48,761 nucleotides of DNA. Origin: Oscillospiraceae bacterium (lineage in GTDB: Bacteria; Bacillota; Clostridia; Oscillospirales; Oscillospiraceae). Location: assembly GCA_022800525.1 (NCBI GenBank), contig JAAWQM010000017.1:1-48761 (forward strand), in the 5' to 3' direction. This document shows positions 25,812-34,541 of this stretch, piece after piece (within the stretch, counting starts at the first letter, position 1; each line of letters begins with the position of its first letter). The notes beneath the pieces are model-generated. The model searched no databases, was not told the DNA's origin, and was given only the letters and a program-made list of their open reading frames with translations. Made by a program: the position numbers and the translations under genes.

Positions 25812-27298
25812 GGGTTCAGCATCTCCAGTCCCAGCCGCAGCCGCCACAAGCACTCGTCTTTCCCCAGAATATGGCAGATTTCCACCGCTCCGCCGGGGGT
25901 GACGGCGCGGCCCGCCGCCGCGATGCGCACTGGCCACATGAGGGTGGCGTTCTTCACCTCCAGCTTCGCCGCAAGGTCCATCAGGCAGCTGTGGATGCTC
26001 TCCTGGCTCCACTCCGTGATTTCCTCCATGGCGGGGATGGCGGACTCCAGCATCCGTCTGGACACCTCGTCGTTGGTCTTGGATTTTTTGTTGGTGAACA
26101 GATCCTTTTCGTAGGGGGGCAGGGCGTCAAAGAAGTTCACCTTCTCCGGGATTTCCGTCAGCTTCTCGCACCGGGCCTGGAGCAGGGCGGCGATGGCACG
26201 GGTATCCAGCGCGGGGTTGGTCACGGCCTGCCGGATGTAGGGCTCCGCTGCCGCGTGGAAGTCCTCCGGGCTCATGGCCCGCAGGTACAGCGCGTTGAAG
26301 TGGGTCAGTTTTTCGATATCGAAGATGGCGGGGGACTTGGAGATGCCCGCGAGATCGAACGCCTCCGCCAGCTCGCAGAGGGAAAAGACCTCCTGCTCCG
26401 CCTTGTCCCCTCGGGGACTCCAGCCCAGCAGGGCCACATAGTTCAGGATGGCCTCCGTGAGATAGCCCTGGGCCTTCAGGTCCTCATAGGACGGGTCGCC
26501 GTGGCGCTTGGACATTTTGTTGTGCTGGTCCCGCATGACAGGGGAGCAGTGGACGTAGGTGGGCACTTCCCAGCCGAAGGACTGGTAGAGCAGATCGTAC
26601 TTGGGCGCGGAGGACAGGTACTCGCTGCCCCGGACCACGTGGGTGATGCCCATGAGGTGGTCGTCGATGACGTTGGCGAAGTTGTAGGTGGGCAGGCCGT
26701 CCCGCTTGAGCAGCACCTGGTCGTCCAGCGTGGAGTTCTCCACCGTGATGTCCCCGAAAATAGCGTCATGGAAGGTGGTGGTCCCGGCCTCAGGAATCTT
26801 CTGACGGATGACGTAAGGCTCGCCGGCGTCCACGCGGGCCTGGGCCTCCTCCAAGGTCAGGGAGCGGCAGGGGTCGGCGGCCCGATTGAATTCGCCGGCG
26901 TCCTCTTCACTCTCGGTCTTTTCGCAGAAGCAGTAGTAAGCATGCCCCTTCTCCACCAGCAGTCTGGCGTATTTGCCGTAGGTGTCCCGCCGCTGGGACT
27001 GAATGTAGGGGGCCACGGGGCCGCCCACATCCGGGCCCTCGTCATGAGTCAGGCCGCACTCGGACAGGGTGCGGTAGATTACGTCGGTCGCGCCCTCCAC
27101 AAGACGGCCCTGGTCGGTGTCCTCAATGCGCAGGATGAAGTCGCCGCCGCCATTGCGGGCGATGAGCCAGGTATACAGCGCGGTGCGCAGGTTGCCTACA
27201 TGCATGTAGCCCGTAGGGGAGGGGGCGAAGCGGGTGCGGATTTTGCCGTGGGGGATCTTGTCCTCCATGGCGTCAAAGTAGGTCATGTCCATTGCCAT
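25808..27298 (-). CDS. gltX: Glutamyl-tRNA synthetase
   Basis: The 496-residue class I synthetase has FAPSPTGYMHVGNLRTA (HIGH variant at residues 33-36) and KMSKR at 261-265. It charges tRNA-Glu and, in bacteria without GlnRS, often also tRNA-Gln. AGGAG precedes the ATG by 9 bases. No T-box is visible in the short leader. The spoIIM-like gene is coupled downstream. Confidence 0.97.
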   Translation of the reverse strand: MAMDMTYFDAMEDKIPHGKIRTRFAPSPTGYMHVGNLRTALYTWLIARNGGGDFILRIEDTDQGRLVEGATDVIYRTLSECGLTHDEGPDVGGPVAPYIQSQRRDTYGKYARLLVEKGHAYYCFCEKTESEEDAGEFNRAADPCRSLTLEEAQARVDAGEPYVIRQKIPEAGTTTFHDAIFGDITVENSTLDDQVLLKRDGLPTYNFANVIDDHLMGITHVVRGSEYLSSAPKYDLLYQSFGWEVPTYVHCSPVMRDQHNKMSKRHGDPSYEDLKAQGYLTEAILNYVALLGWSPRGDKAEQEVFSLCELAEAFDLAGISKSPAIFDIEKLTHFNALYLRAMSPEDFHAAAEPYIRQAVTNPALDTRAIAALLQARCEKLTEIPEKVNFFDALPPYEKDLFTNKKSKTNDEVSRRMLESAIPAMEEITEWSQESIHSCLMDLAAKLEVKNATLMWPVRIAAAGRAVTPGGAVEICHILGKDECLWRLRLGLEMLNP

Positions 27299-27326
27299 GC
27301 TGGATTCTCCTTTGTGTATTCATTAA

Positions 27327-27335
27327 ATTATAGCA
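27327..27335 (-). promoter_or_regulatory. gltX extended -10 promoter
   Basis: On the minus strand TGC-TATAAT forms an extended -10 element 30 bases before gltX. The -35 region is poor. Confidence 0.55.
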
Positions 27336-27360
27336 GGATTCAAAATTGCTGACACGTATC

Positions 27361-27462
27361 AGCTTGCAGGGAGTGACATCCCTGGCGCACCGCTGATTGG
27401 CAGTTCCTGCGAACGGCGCGCCGAGTCGCCGCGCCCTACAGACTGCCCGGTATTCTGATGAT
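27361..27462. repeat. Repeat related to the 34590 element
   Basis: CTTGCAGGGAGTGACATCCC, CACCGCTGATTGGCAGTTCC and GTCGCCGCGCCCTACAGACT parallel, in order, the internal part of 34590-34706 (TTTGCAGGGTGCAACAACCC, CCACTGCTTGGCCGTTTC, GTCGCGCCCTGCGAACC). The GGAAATCAATTTT ends are absent. It lies just upstream of gltX. Confidence 0.6.
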
Positions 27463-27507
27463 TGCTATAGCTCAGGCCGCAGAGGCGGACAAGTTCCGTC
27501 TTTACGG

Positions 27508-27978
27508 TTATTTGCGGTAGTATTTAGATTCCACCCCATCCTCAGTAAAGACTTCCGCCAGCCGGAAGCCGTTTTTCTCCAGTACGCGAATAGAACCGGT
27601 ATTGGACGCAAAGGTGAAAGCCCCGATATGCTCCAGGCCAAACCGCTCCCGGACTTCCTCCAGGAAAAGTCCCAGGGCTTTTGCGGCGATTCCGCGTCCC
27701 CAGAGTGCCTGTTCAAACACACAGTAGCTCACCATCGCCTGGGGGTCGCCGCCGGGGTCCATGCAGTAGCACCATACATCTCCGACATACTGTCCGCCGG
27801 CGTAAATGGTCCGCCCGAAGCTCTTTGCGCCGGGCTCGCGGGTTTTCTGAAAGTCCGCCAGAGCCTCCTCCACTGTCCGCGCCTTCTGGGGCAGCATTTT
27901 CTGAACAGCAGGGGAGCGGGTTTTCTCAAAGTAAACCGCCACGGTCTCCGCCGTGCGTTCGCCCAACGTGACCGTCAT
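27508..27978 (-). CDS. GNAT family acetyltransferase
   Basis: The 156-residue protein is a GCN5-related acetyltransferase with the acetyl-CoA loop region VFEQALWGRGIAAKALGLFL and the C-terminal FASNTGSIRVLEKNGFRLAEV. Its start overlaps the stop of the next GNAT gene upstream, so they are coupled. Substrate unknown. Confidence 0.82.
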   Translation of the reverse strand: MTVTLGERTAETVAVYFEKTRSPAVQKMLPQKARTVEEALADFQKTREPGAKSFGRTIYAGGQYVGDVWCYCMDPGGDPQAMVSYCVFEQALWGRGIAAKALGLFLEEVRERFGLEHIGAFTFASNTGSIRVLEKNGFRLAEVFTEDGVESKYYRK

Positions 27979-28496
27979 CTGTCCGAACCCCGCTTGACGG
28001 AAAACACAAGGTGGAGCATGTCCATGCCATAGTAATGTTTGATGAACGAGCCGCGCACCGACATGCCGTTGCGCAGGGCCACGCGCTGGGATGGCAGATT
28101 GTTCTCCCGGATAATGGAGTAGACCTCCTGAAAACCAAGCTCAGTAAAGGCGTACTCCTTGCAGGCTGCGGCGGCCTCAGACGCAAACCCATGACGCCAT
28201 TGATCCCGGCGTAAGTGGTAGCCGATTTCGGGGACCTCACGTCCATCCCAGTCCTGCATGGTGACGCCGCACTGTCCGATGAACTCCCCGGACGCCTTCT
28301 CGATCACCGCCCACAGTCCGAAGCCGTATGCTGCGTACCGCTCCATCTGCCGGTCCAGCCACTGCCGGACCTCCGCCTCTGAGAAACCGTGCTCATAGGC
28401 GTACATAACCTGCGGGTCCTGCAAAATTGCCGCCAGAGCGTCGAAGTCGGATTCCCCCATCTGCCGCAGGGCAAGGCGTTCTGTCTCTAATATCAT
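27975..28496 (-). CDS. GNAT family acetyltransferase, RimJ/RimL-like
   Basis: The 173-residue protein begins MILETERLALRQMGESDFDALA, typical of the RimJ/RimL type. It contains YHLRRDQWRHGFASEAAAACKEYAF and NLPSQRVALRNGMSVRG. It may acetylate an N-terminus or a small molecule. It is first in a two-gene operon from a strong promoter. Confidence 0.86.
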   Translation of the reverse strand: MILETERLALRQMGESDFDALAAILQDPQVMYAYEHGFSEAEVRQWLDRQMERYAAYGFGLWAVIEKASGEFIGQCGVTMQDWDGREVPEIGYHLRRDQWRHGFASEAAAACKEYAFTELGFQEVYSIIRENNLPSQRVALRNGMSVRGSFIKHYYGMDMLHLVFSVKRGSDR

Positions 28497-28531
28497 GTGC
28501 TTTCTCCTTGTTACGAAATTGCATTTATTAT

Positions 28532-28561
28532 ACTATAGTTTACCCGTAGAGGACTTGTCAA
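28532..28561 (-). promoter_or_regulatory. Promoter of the two GNAT genes
   Basis: On the minus strand TTGACA (28556-28561) and TATAGT (28532-28537) are 18 bases apart. Confidence 0.72.
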
Positions 28562-28629
28562 GTTTTTTTTCGCCAAAGAGAACCATTCCATAATTTGGTG
28601 CGTCTTGACCGGGAACCAGAAGCTGGACG

Positions 28630-28754
28630 CACGGAAATCAATTTTCAGAAGAACCATCTCGCAAACCGCACCAGACTGTGTAGGGGCGAGCATTGCTCGC
28701 CCCTACACGGATTCATCTATTTGCCGCTCCCTGCGTTAAAAATTGATTTCCGTG
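28630..28754. mobile_element. Complete MITE-like element with target duplication
   Basis: The ends are perfect 16-bp inverted repeats: CACGGAAATCAATTTT (28630-28645) and its reverse complement (28739-28754). The element is flanked by the 9-bp direct repeat AGCTGGACG (28621-28629 and 28755-28763), as expected from transposition. Inside is a 14-bp palindrome, GTGTAGGGGCGAGC (28678-28691) with 28695-28708. It has no coding capacity, so a transposase would act in trans. Partial relatives lie at 3508, 8100, 10995, 22651 and 34590. Confidence 0.85.
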
Positions 28755-28772
28755 AGCTGGACGAAACCCTTA

Positions 28773-28801
28773 TTGACATTTTGGGCTCACTATGCTATAA
28801 C
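28773..28801 (+). promoter_or_regulatory. Promoter of the orphan nuclease-like gene
   Basis: TTGACA (28773-28778) and TATAAC (28796-28801) are 17 bases apart. The -35 starts 9 bases after the right target duplication of the MITE. Confidence 0.78.
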
Positions 28802-28873
28802 CTAAGCTGGATTGACATTTGTATGAAATTTTGGAGGATTAAAATACAACAAATTCCGAAAGGAGCAGTAAAA

Positions 28874-29893
28874 ATGCGGGTTTTATCATATAACCCAAGC
28901 GAAGACTATTTTTTTGTTGGAGCAGCGTGGGACGAGTATCGTCAATTGGCTGTCAAATATAAAATTGATATGCAAGGCATGGGGAATGATGCTGAAGAAG
29001 TAATTGAAATGTACAAGCTGATTCAGAAGGACCAAAAAGAAGGTGACTCTGAGAGCTGGTCCTATCAGCAATATATCAAGGATTTGTATGATATAGATGA
29101 TATGCCGGATGTGTGCCTTAGCATGAGAAGGGACTTATCGGATATAATGGTCGAGCTGTATGACGCTCCATTTGGGCATATGTGGAATGGGTGTAGTCCA
29201 TGGGAAAAAATTGAAACCGCTGTCATCCATGATCTGACCGATTTAGCGGCGTTTGAGTGTAGAATAAAAGAGCGGCAGGAGAGCGATGTATTTGCTTATC
29301 ATGATTTCGAAGAAAGAGAGTCAACGCATGAATACGGAGCAGGTACCTCCCAGGAACATATGCTGGAACCTGAGAGACTCACGATCGTAAATCTGCTGAA
29401 ACAAGCTGTCGAAAATATGGCAAAAGAGAGAGGGCCGTATAATATGCTTTGGTCGGGAAAGGCTTTGACAACGCAAAAAGTGGGGGCATTTTGCGAGTAT
29501 TATGCAAAAATGACGCTGATTTCTTATGGGATAAGTGTCTATACATCCGAGATAGACGACCACGGAATTGACTTTGTAGCGGAGGGCCGGAATGGCTTTT
29601 TGAAATTCCAGGTGAAAGGAATCAGGGGTTCTTCCCAATATGTCTTTATGCTGAAAGAAAATTTTAACATTGAAGATGATGCCATGTTTTTGTTTCTGAT
29701 CCTGCTTAATGACGAGGAACACCCAGATATGTATATTATTCCAACCTCCGCTTGGCGGCAGGAGAGCAAAGTGTTTGTTTCCCACGATTACGAAGGAAAA
29801 AAGTCAAAGCCAGACTACGGAGTGAATGTCTCCAAGAAAAATATGCCGGAGCTTGCAAAATACAGAATAGTAAATATGCTGTCATTATTTTAA
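28874..29893 (+). CDS. Orphan protein with PD-(D/E)XK (DUF4365-like) nuclease domain
   Basis: The 339-residue protein is clearly richer in A+T than its neighbours. Residues about 195-335 fit a PD-(D/E)XK fold of DUF4365 type: Glu208 in GAFCEYYAKMTLISYGI, Asp233 in HGIDFVAEG, and Gln246-Val-Lys248 in FLKFQVKGI, then a strand pair and IIPTSAW. The N-terminal 190 residues are acidic, with no recognised domain. The start at 28874 follows AAAGGAG at 8 bases. It stands alone with its own promoter and terminator, between GNAT genes and right after a MITE, so it looks acquired. It may be a defence or stand-alone nuclease, but no partner gene is present. Confidence 0.68.
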   Translation: MRVLSYNPSEDYFFVGAAWDEYRQLAVKYKIDMQGMGNDAEEVIEMYKLIQKDQKEGDSESWSYQQYIKDLYDIDDMPDVCLSMRRDLSDIMVELYDAPFGHMWNGCSPWEKIETAVIHDLTDLAAFECRIKERQESDVFAYHDFEERESTHEYGAGTSQEHMLEPERLTIVNLLKQAVENMAKERGPYNMLWSGKALTTQKVGAFCEYYAKMTLISYGISVYTSEIDDHGIDFVAEGRNGFLKFQVKGIRGSSQYVFMLKENFNIEDDAMFLFLILLNDEEHPDMYIIPTSAWRQESKVFVSHDYEGKKSKPDYGVNVSKKNMPELAKYRIVNMLSLF

Positions 29894-29956
29894 CGATTGG
29901 ACATCCGTTGAGTTTCGGAAAATCCACCAAATCCTCATTTACCAACAAGCAAAAAT

Positions 29957-29992
29957 AAGAAGAGCGACAGCCCGAAGGCTGCCGCTCTTCTT
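29957..29992. terminator. Terminator after the orphan gene
   Basis: AAGAAGAGCGACAGCC (29957-29972) pairs with GGCTGCCGCTCTTCTT (29977-29992), with one mismatch and a CGAA loop. It may act in both directions. Confidence 0.8.
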
Positions 29993-30057
29993 AAATACCC
30001 ACAGAGGAACGGAGGGTGGTTGTCAAGGCCGGGAGTACGTCTCAATTCCCGCAGCTG

Positions 30058-30663
30058 TCATTCTGTCCAGTCTGTAAGAGGCCGGACGGCCTCGCCGGGG
30101 CGGAGAGGGATCTGGATATAGCGGTCATATTTCTCACGTCCGAACTGCTGCAAGTAAATCTCCTGATGCCTGCGCATGATCTTCGCCTCGTCCGGCATGG
30201 GGTCCGCCCAGCAGATGGTTTTGAAATGCACGCCGAACAGAGCGCTGTCGTAGCCCAGCGTTTTTGCTCCATTGCGGGCGTAGAAGCCCAGCCGCCGCAG
30301 GATGATTTCGTCCCGCTCCGGGTCTCCGGTAGGAGCTTCGGACTCGCCGATGAACACGGTGTCCGCAGGATAACAGGCTCTGACGGCCTGAAGCAGCCTG
30401 CCGCCGGTTCCGCCGTTCCTGTGTCCTGCGGGGACGCAGAGATAGTCAATCAGGAGGTACCGTCCGCCCTTGTGCTTCCACAGCAGGATATAGCCCAATG
30501 GCGTCCCGCCGCCGTCCACCAGAACCAGCGGGTCGTAGACGCCCTTGGCGCGCATGGACTCCATGGCGGCCAGGGGCTTCAGCTCGGCAGGGGGGAAGGC
30601 CTCTTTTAAATCTCTCTCATAGGCGGTTTTCAATTCCTCCGGGGTCAGGGTTCTCAGGTGCAT
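30058..30663 (-). CDS. GNAT family acetyltransferase
   Basis: The 201-residue protein begins MHLRTLTPEELKTAYERDLK and has YLLIDYLCVPAGHRNGGTGGRLL, an acetyl-CoA binding loop, and a longer C-terminal tail (about residues 150-201) not usual for simple GNATs. Its start overlaps the rimI end by 10 bases, so it is coupled. Substrate unknown. Confidence 0.8.
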   Translation of the reverse strand: MHLRTLTPEELKTAYERDLKEAFPPAELKPLAAMESMRAKGVYDPLVLVDGGGTPLGYILLWKHKGGRYLLIDYLCVPAGHRNGGTGGRLLQAVRACYPADTVFIGESEAPTGDPERDEIILRRLGFYARNGAKTLGYDSALFGVHFKTICWADPMPDEAKIMRRHQEIYLQQFGREKYDRYIQIPLRPGEAVRPLTDWTE

Positions 30664-31109
30664 GGCGTCAGCTCCAATCTCATAATGATGGCATCTTCTT
30701 TTGGGTTCAGATAGTAGTTTTTTCTTCTGCCGGCCTCCATATAGCCGGATTTTTCATACAAGGCGATTGCGCTTTGATTGGACGGGCGTACCTCCAGCAG
30801 GAGATAGGCCAGTCCGTGGTCCCGTCCGTACCGGCGGAACGCCTCCAGCAGGGAGGAGGCGACGCCCTGTCTCTGGCAGGCAGGATGGACGGCGATGTTG
30901 TTGACGCCGCCCTCGTCCAGAATGGCGGTAAAGCTGATATAACCCAGGACGGACCCTGCCGGGTCCTGGGCGATCAGATTGGTGGTGTTTGGCTCCACCA
31001 GGGATTCTTCAAATATTCTCCTTGACCATGGATCGTCAAAGCAGATTTTTTCGATCACCTCCACCTGGTCCAGGTGAGAGGAGGTCATAGGGGTGATTAC
31101 ATAGTTCAT
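30654..31109 (-). CDS. rimI: Ribosomal protein S18-alanine N-acetyltransferase
   Basis: The 151-residue GNAT matches RimI. It has IEKICFDDPWSRRIFEESL at the start, NNIAVHPACQRQGVASSLLEA in the cofactor site, and LEVRPSNQSAIALYEKSGYMEAGRRKNYY, the strongest RimI signature. It acetylates the N-terminal alanine of S18. The usual partners tsaB and tsaE are not adjacent. Confidence 0.9.
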   Translation of the reverse strand: MNYVITPMTSSHLDQVEVIEKICFDDPWSRRIFEESLVEPNTTNLIAQDPAGSVLGYISFTAILDEGGVNNIAVHPACQRQGVASSLLEAFRRYGRDHGLAYLLLEVRPSNQSAIALYEKSGYMEAGRRKNYYLNPKEDAIIMRLELTPCT

Positions 31110-31134
31110 AGGCTTTCCTCATGCAGCCCTGCGG

Positions 31135-31285
31135 GCCGCTCCCGGTGGTTTTTATTCGATACCCCGGGCTTACGCAGCCCGGACCCGCGCCTGCTTTTGC
31201 CGCGCGGCAAAGGCAGGCAAAAACGCACTCAAACCTGCGGTTTGAGAATCCCTTGAGCATCGCCCGGAGGGCGATACTTCATGTG
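31135..31285. repeat. Array of four to five consecutive hairpins
   Basis: Successive palindromes are CCCGGGC/GCCCGGAC, CCTGCTTTTGCC/GGCAAAGGCAGG, CTCAAACC/GGTTTGAG and ATCGCCC/GGGCGAT. They lie upstream of rimI. A similar array is at 46737-46830. These may be REP-like elements or an untranslated structured RNA. Confidence 0.55.
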
Positions 31286-31563
31286 TTGCTTTTGTTTACG
31301 CTGCGATCTGGGAGACTGGCTGTCCTGCGGGGCGCTGTGGGCCGCCAGCGGGCGAAGCGCCTGCGGATACGCTCTATCGGAAGAGATCGCTGCTGCGCCG
31401 AAGGTGCCTGCCAGGATTGCGGGGTTGAAACATGTCATGTTTTGATTCGCCCTTACAGAAAGGGCATGAATGGCGGTGGATTGCACAAGGGCCCGTCATT
31501 GTCCTCTGTCCAACGACCAGTCCGGGCAGTGTCGCCATGCGCCGCTGCCTGGAAGCGGCGCCG
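31286..31563. other. Intergenic stretch without a recognised gene
   Basis: About 280 bases with no convincing start, ribosome site or conserved domain. Some plus-strand frames are open and cysteine-containing, but they run from the hairpin array into the decayed repeat, so I do not call a gene. It may be decayed coding sequence linked to the transposase-like remnant. Confidence 0.4.
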
Positions 31564-31785
31564 CAGTGAAATCTGTCGATAGAATCTGTGGGTAGGCGCA
31601 GGAGAGCGGCGCACCAACGAAGCTGCTCAATCAGGACAAAACAGGGTATCGTCGGAGGGCAATCATAAATACCCCCGTCATTCAGGGGATTCTCAAGGGG
31701 GCGAGCCCCCTTGAGAGTGCTTTTGGTTCCTTTTCCCACGAGGGAAAAGGAACGCCCCCGTCCCGCCCCGTGGGCGGAAGAGGAA
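31564..31785. repeat. Multi-hairpin dispersed repeat, copy 2
   Basis: Homologous to 95-312. It has CTCAAGGGGG (31692-31701) with CCCCCTTGAG (31706-31715), TTCCTTTTCCC (31727-31737) with GGGAAAAGGAA (31742-31752), and CCGCCC/GGGCGG near 31764-31778. It stops 4 bases short of the polA stop codon. Confidence 0.7.
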
Positions 31786-31789
31786 AAAC

Positions 31790-34447
31790 TCATTTTGCTT
31801 TCAGCCAGTTCTCCCCGCTGTGGGCGTCCGCAGTGAGAGGAACAGCCAGCTGATATACGCCCTCCATCTCTTCTGCCAAAAGGCTCTTGACAGCCTCCAC
31901 CTCGCCGGCGGGACACTCAACAATCAACTCGTCATGTACCTGCATGATCAGCCTGGCCTGCAGGCCCTCCTTCTTCAGCCGCTCAAAGACCCGCACCATG
32001 GCCAGCTTGATGATATCCGCCGCCGAGCCCTGAATGGGCATATTCAGCGCGACACGCTCCCCAAAGGAGCGCGTATTGAAATTGCTGGCCTTGATTTCCG
32101 GCAGGGCCCTGCGGCGGTGGAACATCGTCTCCACATATCCGTCCGCCCTGGCCTTCTGGACAACACCGTCCATATACGCCTTCACCCCCGGGAACCGGGC
32201 AAAATAGGCGTCCATATACGCCTTGGCCTCCGCAACCGTCACGCCCAGGTCCTGCGACAGGGAAAAAGACGATATCCCATAAACAATCCCAAAGTTCACC
32301 GCCTTCGCCGCCCGGCGCATATTCTGCGTCACCTGCTCAACGGGCACCCCAAACACATGGGCGGCAGTGACTGTATGGAAGTCCTCCCCGGAAAGAAACG
32401 CCTCCTTCATGGCCTCGTCCCCGGAAATATGGGCCAGCAGCCGCAGCTCAATCTGGCTGTAGTCCGCGTCCACCAGCATTTTCCCGGGCTCCGCCGTGAA
32501 CATGCGGCGCAGCTCGCTGCCCAGCTCCGTACGGGTCGGGATGTTTTGCAGGTTGGGCTCCGTGGAGCTCAGACGTCCCGTGGCGGTCACTGTCATCTGA
32601 AAACTGGTCCTTACCCGGCCGTCCGGCGGAATGACCTTCAATAAACCGTCCACATAGGTGCTCTTCAGCTTGGCGTACTGCCGGTACTCCAGCACCTCTC
32701 CCACAATGGGATGCTGGCCCCGGAGCTTGTCCAGAACCTCCGCGTTGGTGGAGTACCCGGTCTTGGTCTTCTTATAGGCGGGCATCCCCAGCTTCTCAAA
32801 GAGGACCTCGCCCAGCTGCTTGGGAGAGTTGATATTGAACCTCCCGGCATAGGAATAGATTTTTTCCTCCAGTGTGTCCATGGCGGCGGACAGAACCTCC
32901 CCGAAGGACTGCAAGGCCCGCGCGTCCACCCGGAAGCCCGCCGTTTCCATCTCCGCCAGCACCCGGCACAGGGGCAGCTCGGCATGGAAATACAGCCAAT
33001 CCACGTCCGTCTCCTTCAGCCTGGGCAGCATGGCCTCGTACAGCGCGTCTACGGCGGACAGGTAGCTGAGGAAAGCGGCCTCCGCCTGGGCGGCGTCCCC
33101 CAGCATGGAGAAGGCGTCCGGCTCCAGATGGAGAGGCTTGGGCAGCTCCTCCTTGAACCAGGAGGCGAACAGCCGCTCAATCTCGTAATGCCCCGCCGTA
33201 GCGTCCAGCAGATAGCCCGCAAGAGCGGTGTCAAAGACAAAGCCCTCCGCCGGGAAATTGTTCTCCAGCAGCGTCCGCGTCAGATCCTTCACGTCGTGAG
33301 AGACCTTTTTGATGTCCGCTGAAAACAGGGTGGCCAGCAGCTTGTTCCAGTCCCCGCTGTAGCGGCTGAAACAGAACTCGCCCACAACTGCGGTATCCTC
33401 TCCCGTTCGGCACTGCGCCGCAACGGCGGACAGGTCCGGCAGGGCCAGAACTGACACATGCTCCGCGCCCCGGAAGGTCTTCAGCAGGCTCTCCGCCTGC
33501 GCCTCCTCCGTTGCCCGCTCCACGCGGACGGTGAGACTGGGGCTTTCCGGCTTTTCCGCGGCAGGGGCCTCCTGCGCGGTAAGACCCATCTTCTCAATGA
33601 GCTTGTTGAATTCCAGCCGCATGAACACATTGTACAGCTCCGGCTTGGCGGGACGGCGCAGGTTCTCCGCCGGGTCGAACTCCAGCGGCGCGTCTGTGAT
33701 GATTGTCGCCAGATGGCAGCTCATTCGAGCGGATTCCTCTCCCTCTGCCAGCTTCCTGATGGCGGCGGGCTTGGCCTCGATGTCCGGCATGGCGGAATAG
33801 AGGGCGCCGATGGTCTGGTACCGCTGCACCAGGGCCATGGCGGTCTTTTCGCCCACGCCCTTCACGCCGGGGATGTTGTCGCTGGCATCGCCCATGAGGG
33901 CCTTCAGGTCGATGATGTGGATGGGGTCGAACCCATATACCTCCCGGAAGGTCTCCGGGGTCATGTCCTTGGTGGTGGTCTGTCCCATGCGGGTGGAGAC
34001 CAGCTTGACCTTGGTGCGGTCCGTGACCAGCTGCAGGCTGTCCTTGTCCCCGGTGACCGCCACGCACGCCCAGCCTGCCGCCTCGCACTTCCGGGAGATG
34101 GTGCCGATGAGGTCGTCGGCCTCGTAGCCCGCCAGCTCGTAACGGGGGACCGCCATCGCATCCAGGACCTCCTTGAGCAGCGGCATCTGCGCCGCCAGCT
34201 CCTCGGGCATCCCTTTCCGCTGGGCCTTGTAGCCCTCGTACTCCAGGTGGCGGAAGGTGGGCTCCCGCCGGTCGAAGGTGACGCACAATGCGTCCGGCTT
34301 CTCCTCGTCCAGCAGCCGCTGGAGGGTGGTGACAAAGCCGTAGACGGCGTTGGTGGGCAGGCCCTCCCGTGTCGTCAGGGGACGCACGCCGTAAAAGGCG
34401 CGGTTGATGATGCTGTTGCCGTCAATGACCATCAATTTCTTGTCCAT
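31790..34447 (-). CDS. polA: DNA polymerase I
   Basis: The 885-residue protein has an N-terminal 5'-3' exonuclease (residues about 1-290, MVIDGNSIINRAFYG, KALMGDASDNIPGVKGVGEKTA). A middle 3'-5' exonuclease-like domain follows (about 305-490) in which the DTET-type metal ligands are not evident, so it is probably inactive, as in many Firmicutes and Thermus. The C-terminal polymerase has DADYSQIELRLLAHISGD and VNFGIVYGISSFSLSQ. AGGAG precedes the ATG by 7 bases. It serves repair and Okazaki fragment processing. Confidence 0.97.
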   Translation of the reverse strand: MDKKLMVIDGNSIINRAFYGVRPLTTREGLPTNAVYGFVTTLQRLLDEEKPDALCVTFDRREPTFRHLEYEGYKAQRKGMPEELAAQMPLLKEVLDAMAVPRYELAGYEADDLIGTISRKCEAAGWACVAVTGDKDSLQLVTDRTKVKLVSTRMGQTTTKDMTPETFREVYGFDPIHIIDLKALMGDASDNIPGVKGVGEKTAMALVQRYQTIGALYSAMPDIEAKPAAIRKLAEGEESARMSCHLATIITDAPLEFDPAENLRRPAKPELYNVFMRLEFNKLIEKMGLTAQEAPAAEKPESPSLTVRVERATEEAQAESLLKTFRGAEHVSVLALPDLSAVAAQCRTGEDTAVVGEFCFSRYSGDWNKLLATLFSADIKKVSHDVKDLTRTLLENNFPAEGFVFDTALAGYLLDATAGHYEIERLFASWFKEELPKPLHLEPDAFSMLGDAAQAEAAFLSYLSAVDALYEAMLPRLKETDVDWLYFHAELPLCRVLAEMETAGFRVDARALQSFGEVLSAAMDTLEEKIYSYAGRFNINSPKQLGEVLFEKLGMPAYKKTKTGYSTNAEVLDKLRGQHPIVGEVLEYRQYAKLKSTYVDGLLKVIPPDGRVRTSFQMTVTATGRLSSTEPNLQNIPTRTELGSELRRMFTAEPGKMLVDADYSQIELRLLAHISGDEAMKEAFLSGEDFHTVTAAHVFGVPVEQVTQNMRRAAKAVNFGIVYGISSFSLSQDLGVTVAEAKAYMDAYFARFPGVKAYMDGVVQKARADGYVETMFHRRRALPEIKASNFNTRSFGERVALNMPIQGSAADIIKLAMVRVFERLKKEGLQARLIMQVHDELIVECPAGEVEAVKSLLAEEMEGVYQLAVPLTADAHSGENWLKAK

Positions 34448-34471
34448 GTCGGTTCTCCTGTTATTAAGAGG

Positions 34472-34517
34472 CTGCGCCCCGGCGCGGCCTGCTGTCAGAT
34501 ACCGCGCCGGGGCGCAG
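34472..34517 (-). promoter_or_regulatory. Hairpin in the polA leader
   Basis: CTGCGCCCCGGCGCGG pairs perfectly with CCGCGCCGGGGCGCAG (16 bp) in the 5' leader, 25 bases before the polA start. No T run follows. It may stabilise the mRNA or slow translation. Confidence 0.5.
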
Positions 34518-34541
34518 GGGATGTTTCATCCTGTTGGGAGA

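Noticed and set aside
27299-27345. T-box before gltX
   Set aside because: The leader from the -10 element is about 25 bases, too short for a T-box.
28595-28873. N-terminal extension of the orphan nuclease-like protein
   Set aside because: It would begin upstream of the MITE and run through the MITE and the promoter. The ribosome site supports 28874.
31374-31916. Minus-strand frame spanning the repeat downstream of polA
   Set aside because: It is formed by the hairpin repeat and overlaps the end of polA in another frame; a similar spurious frame arises from copy 1.
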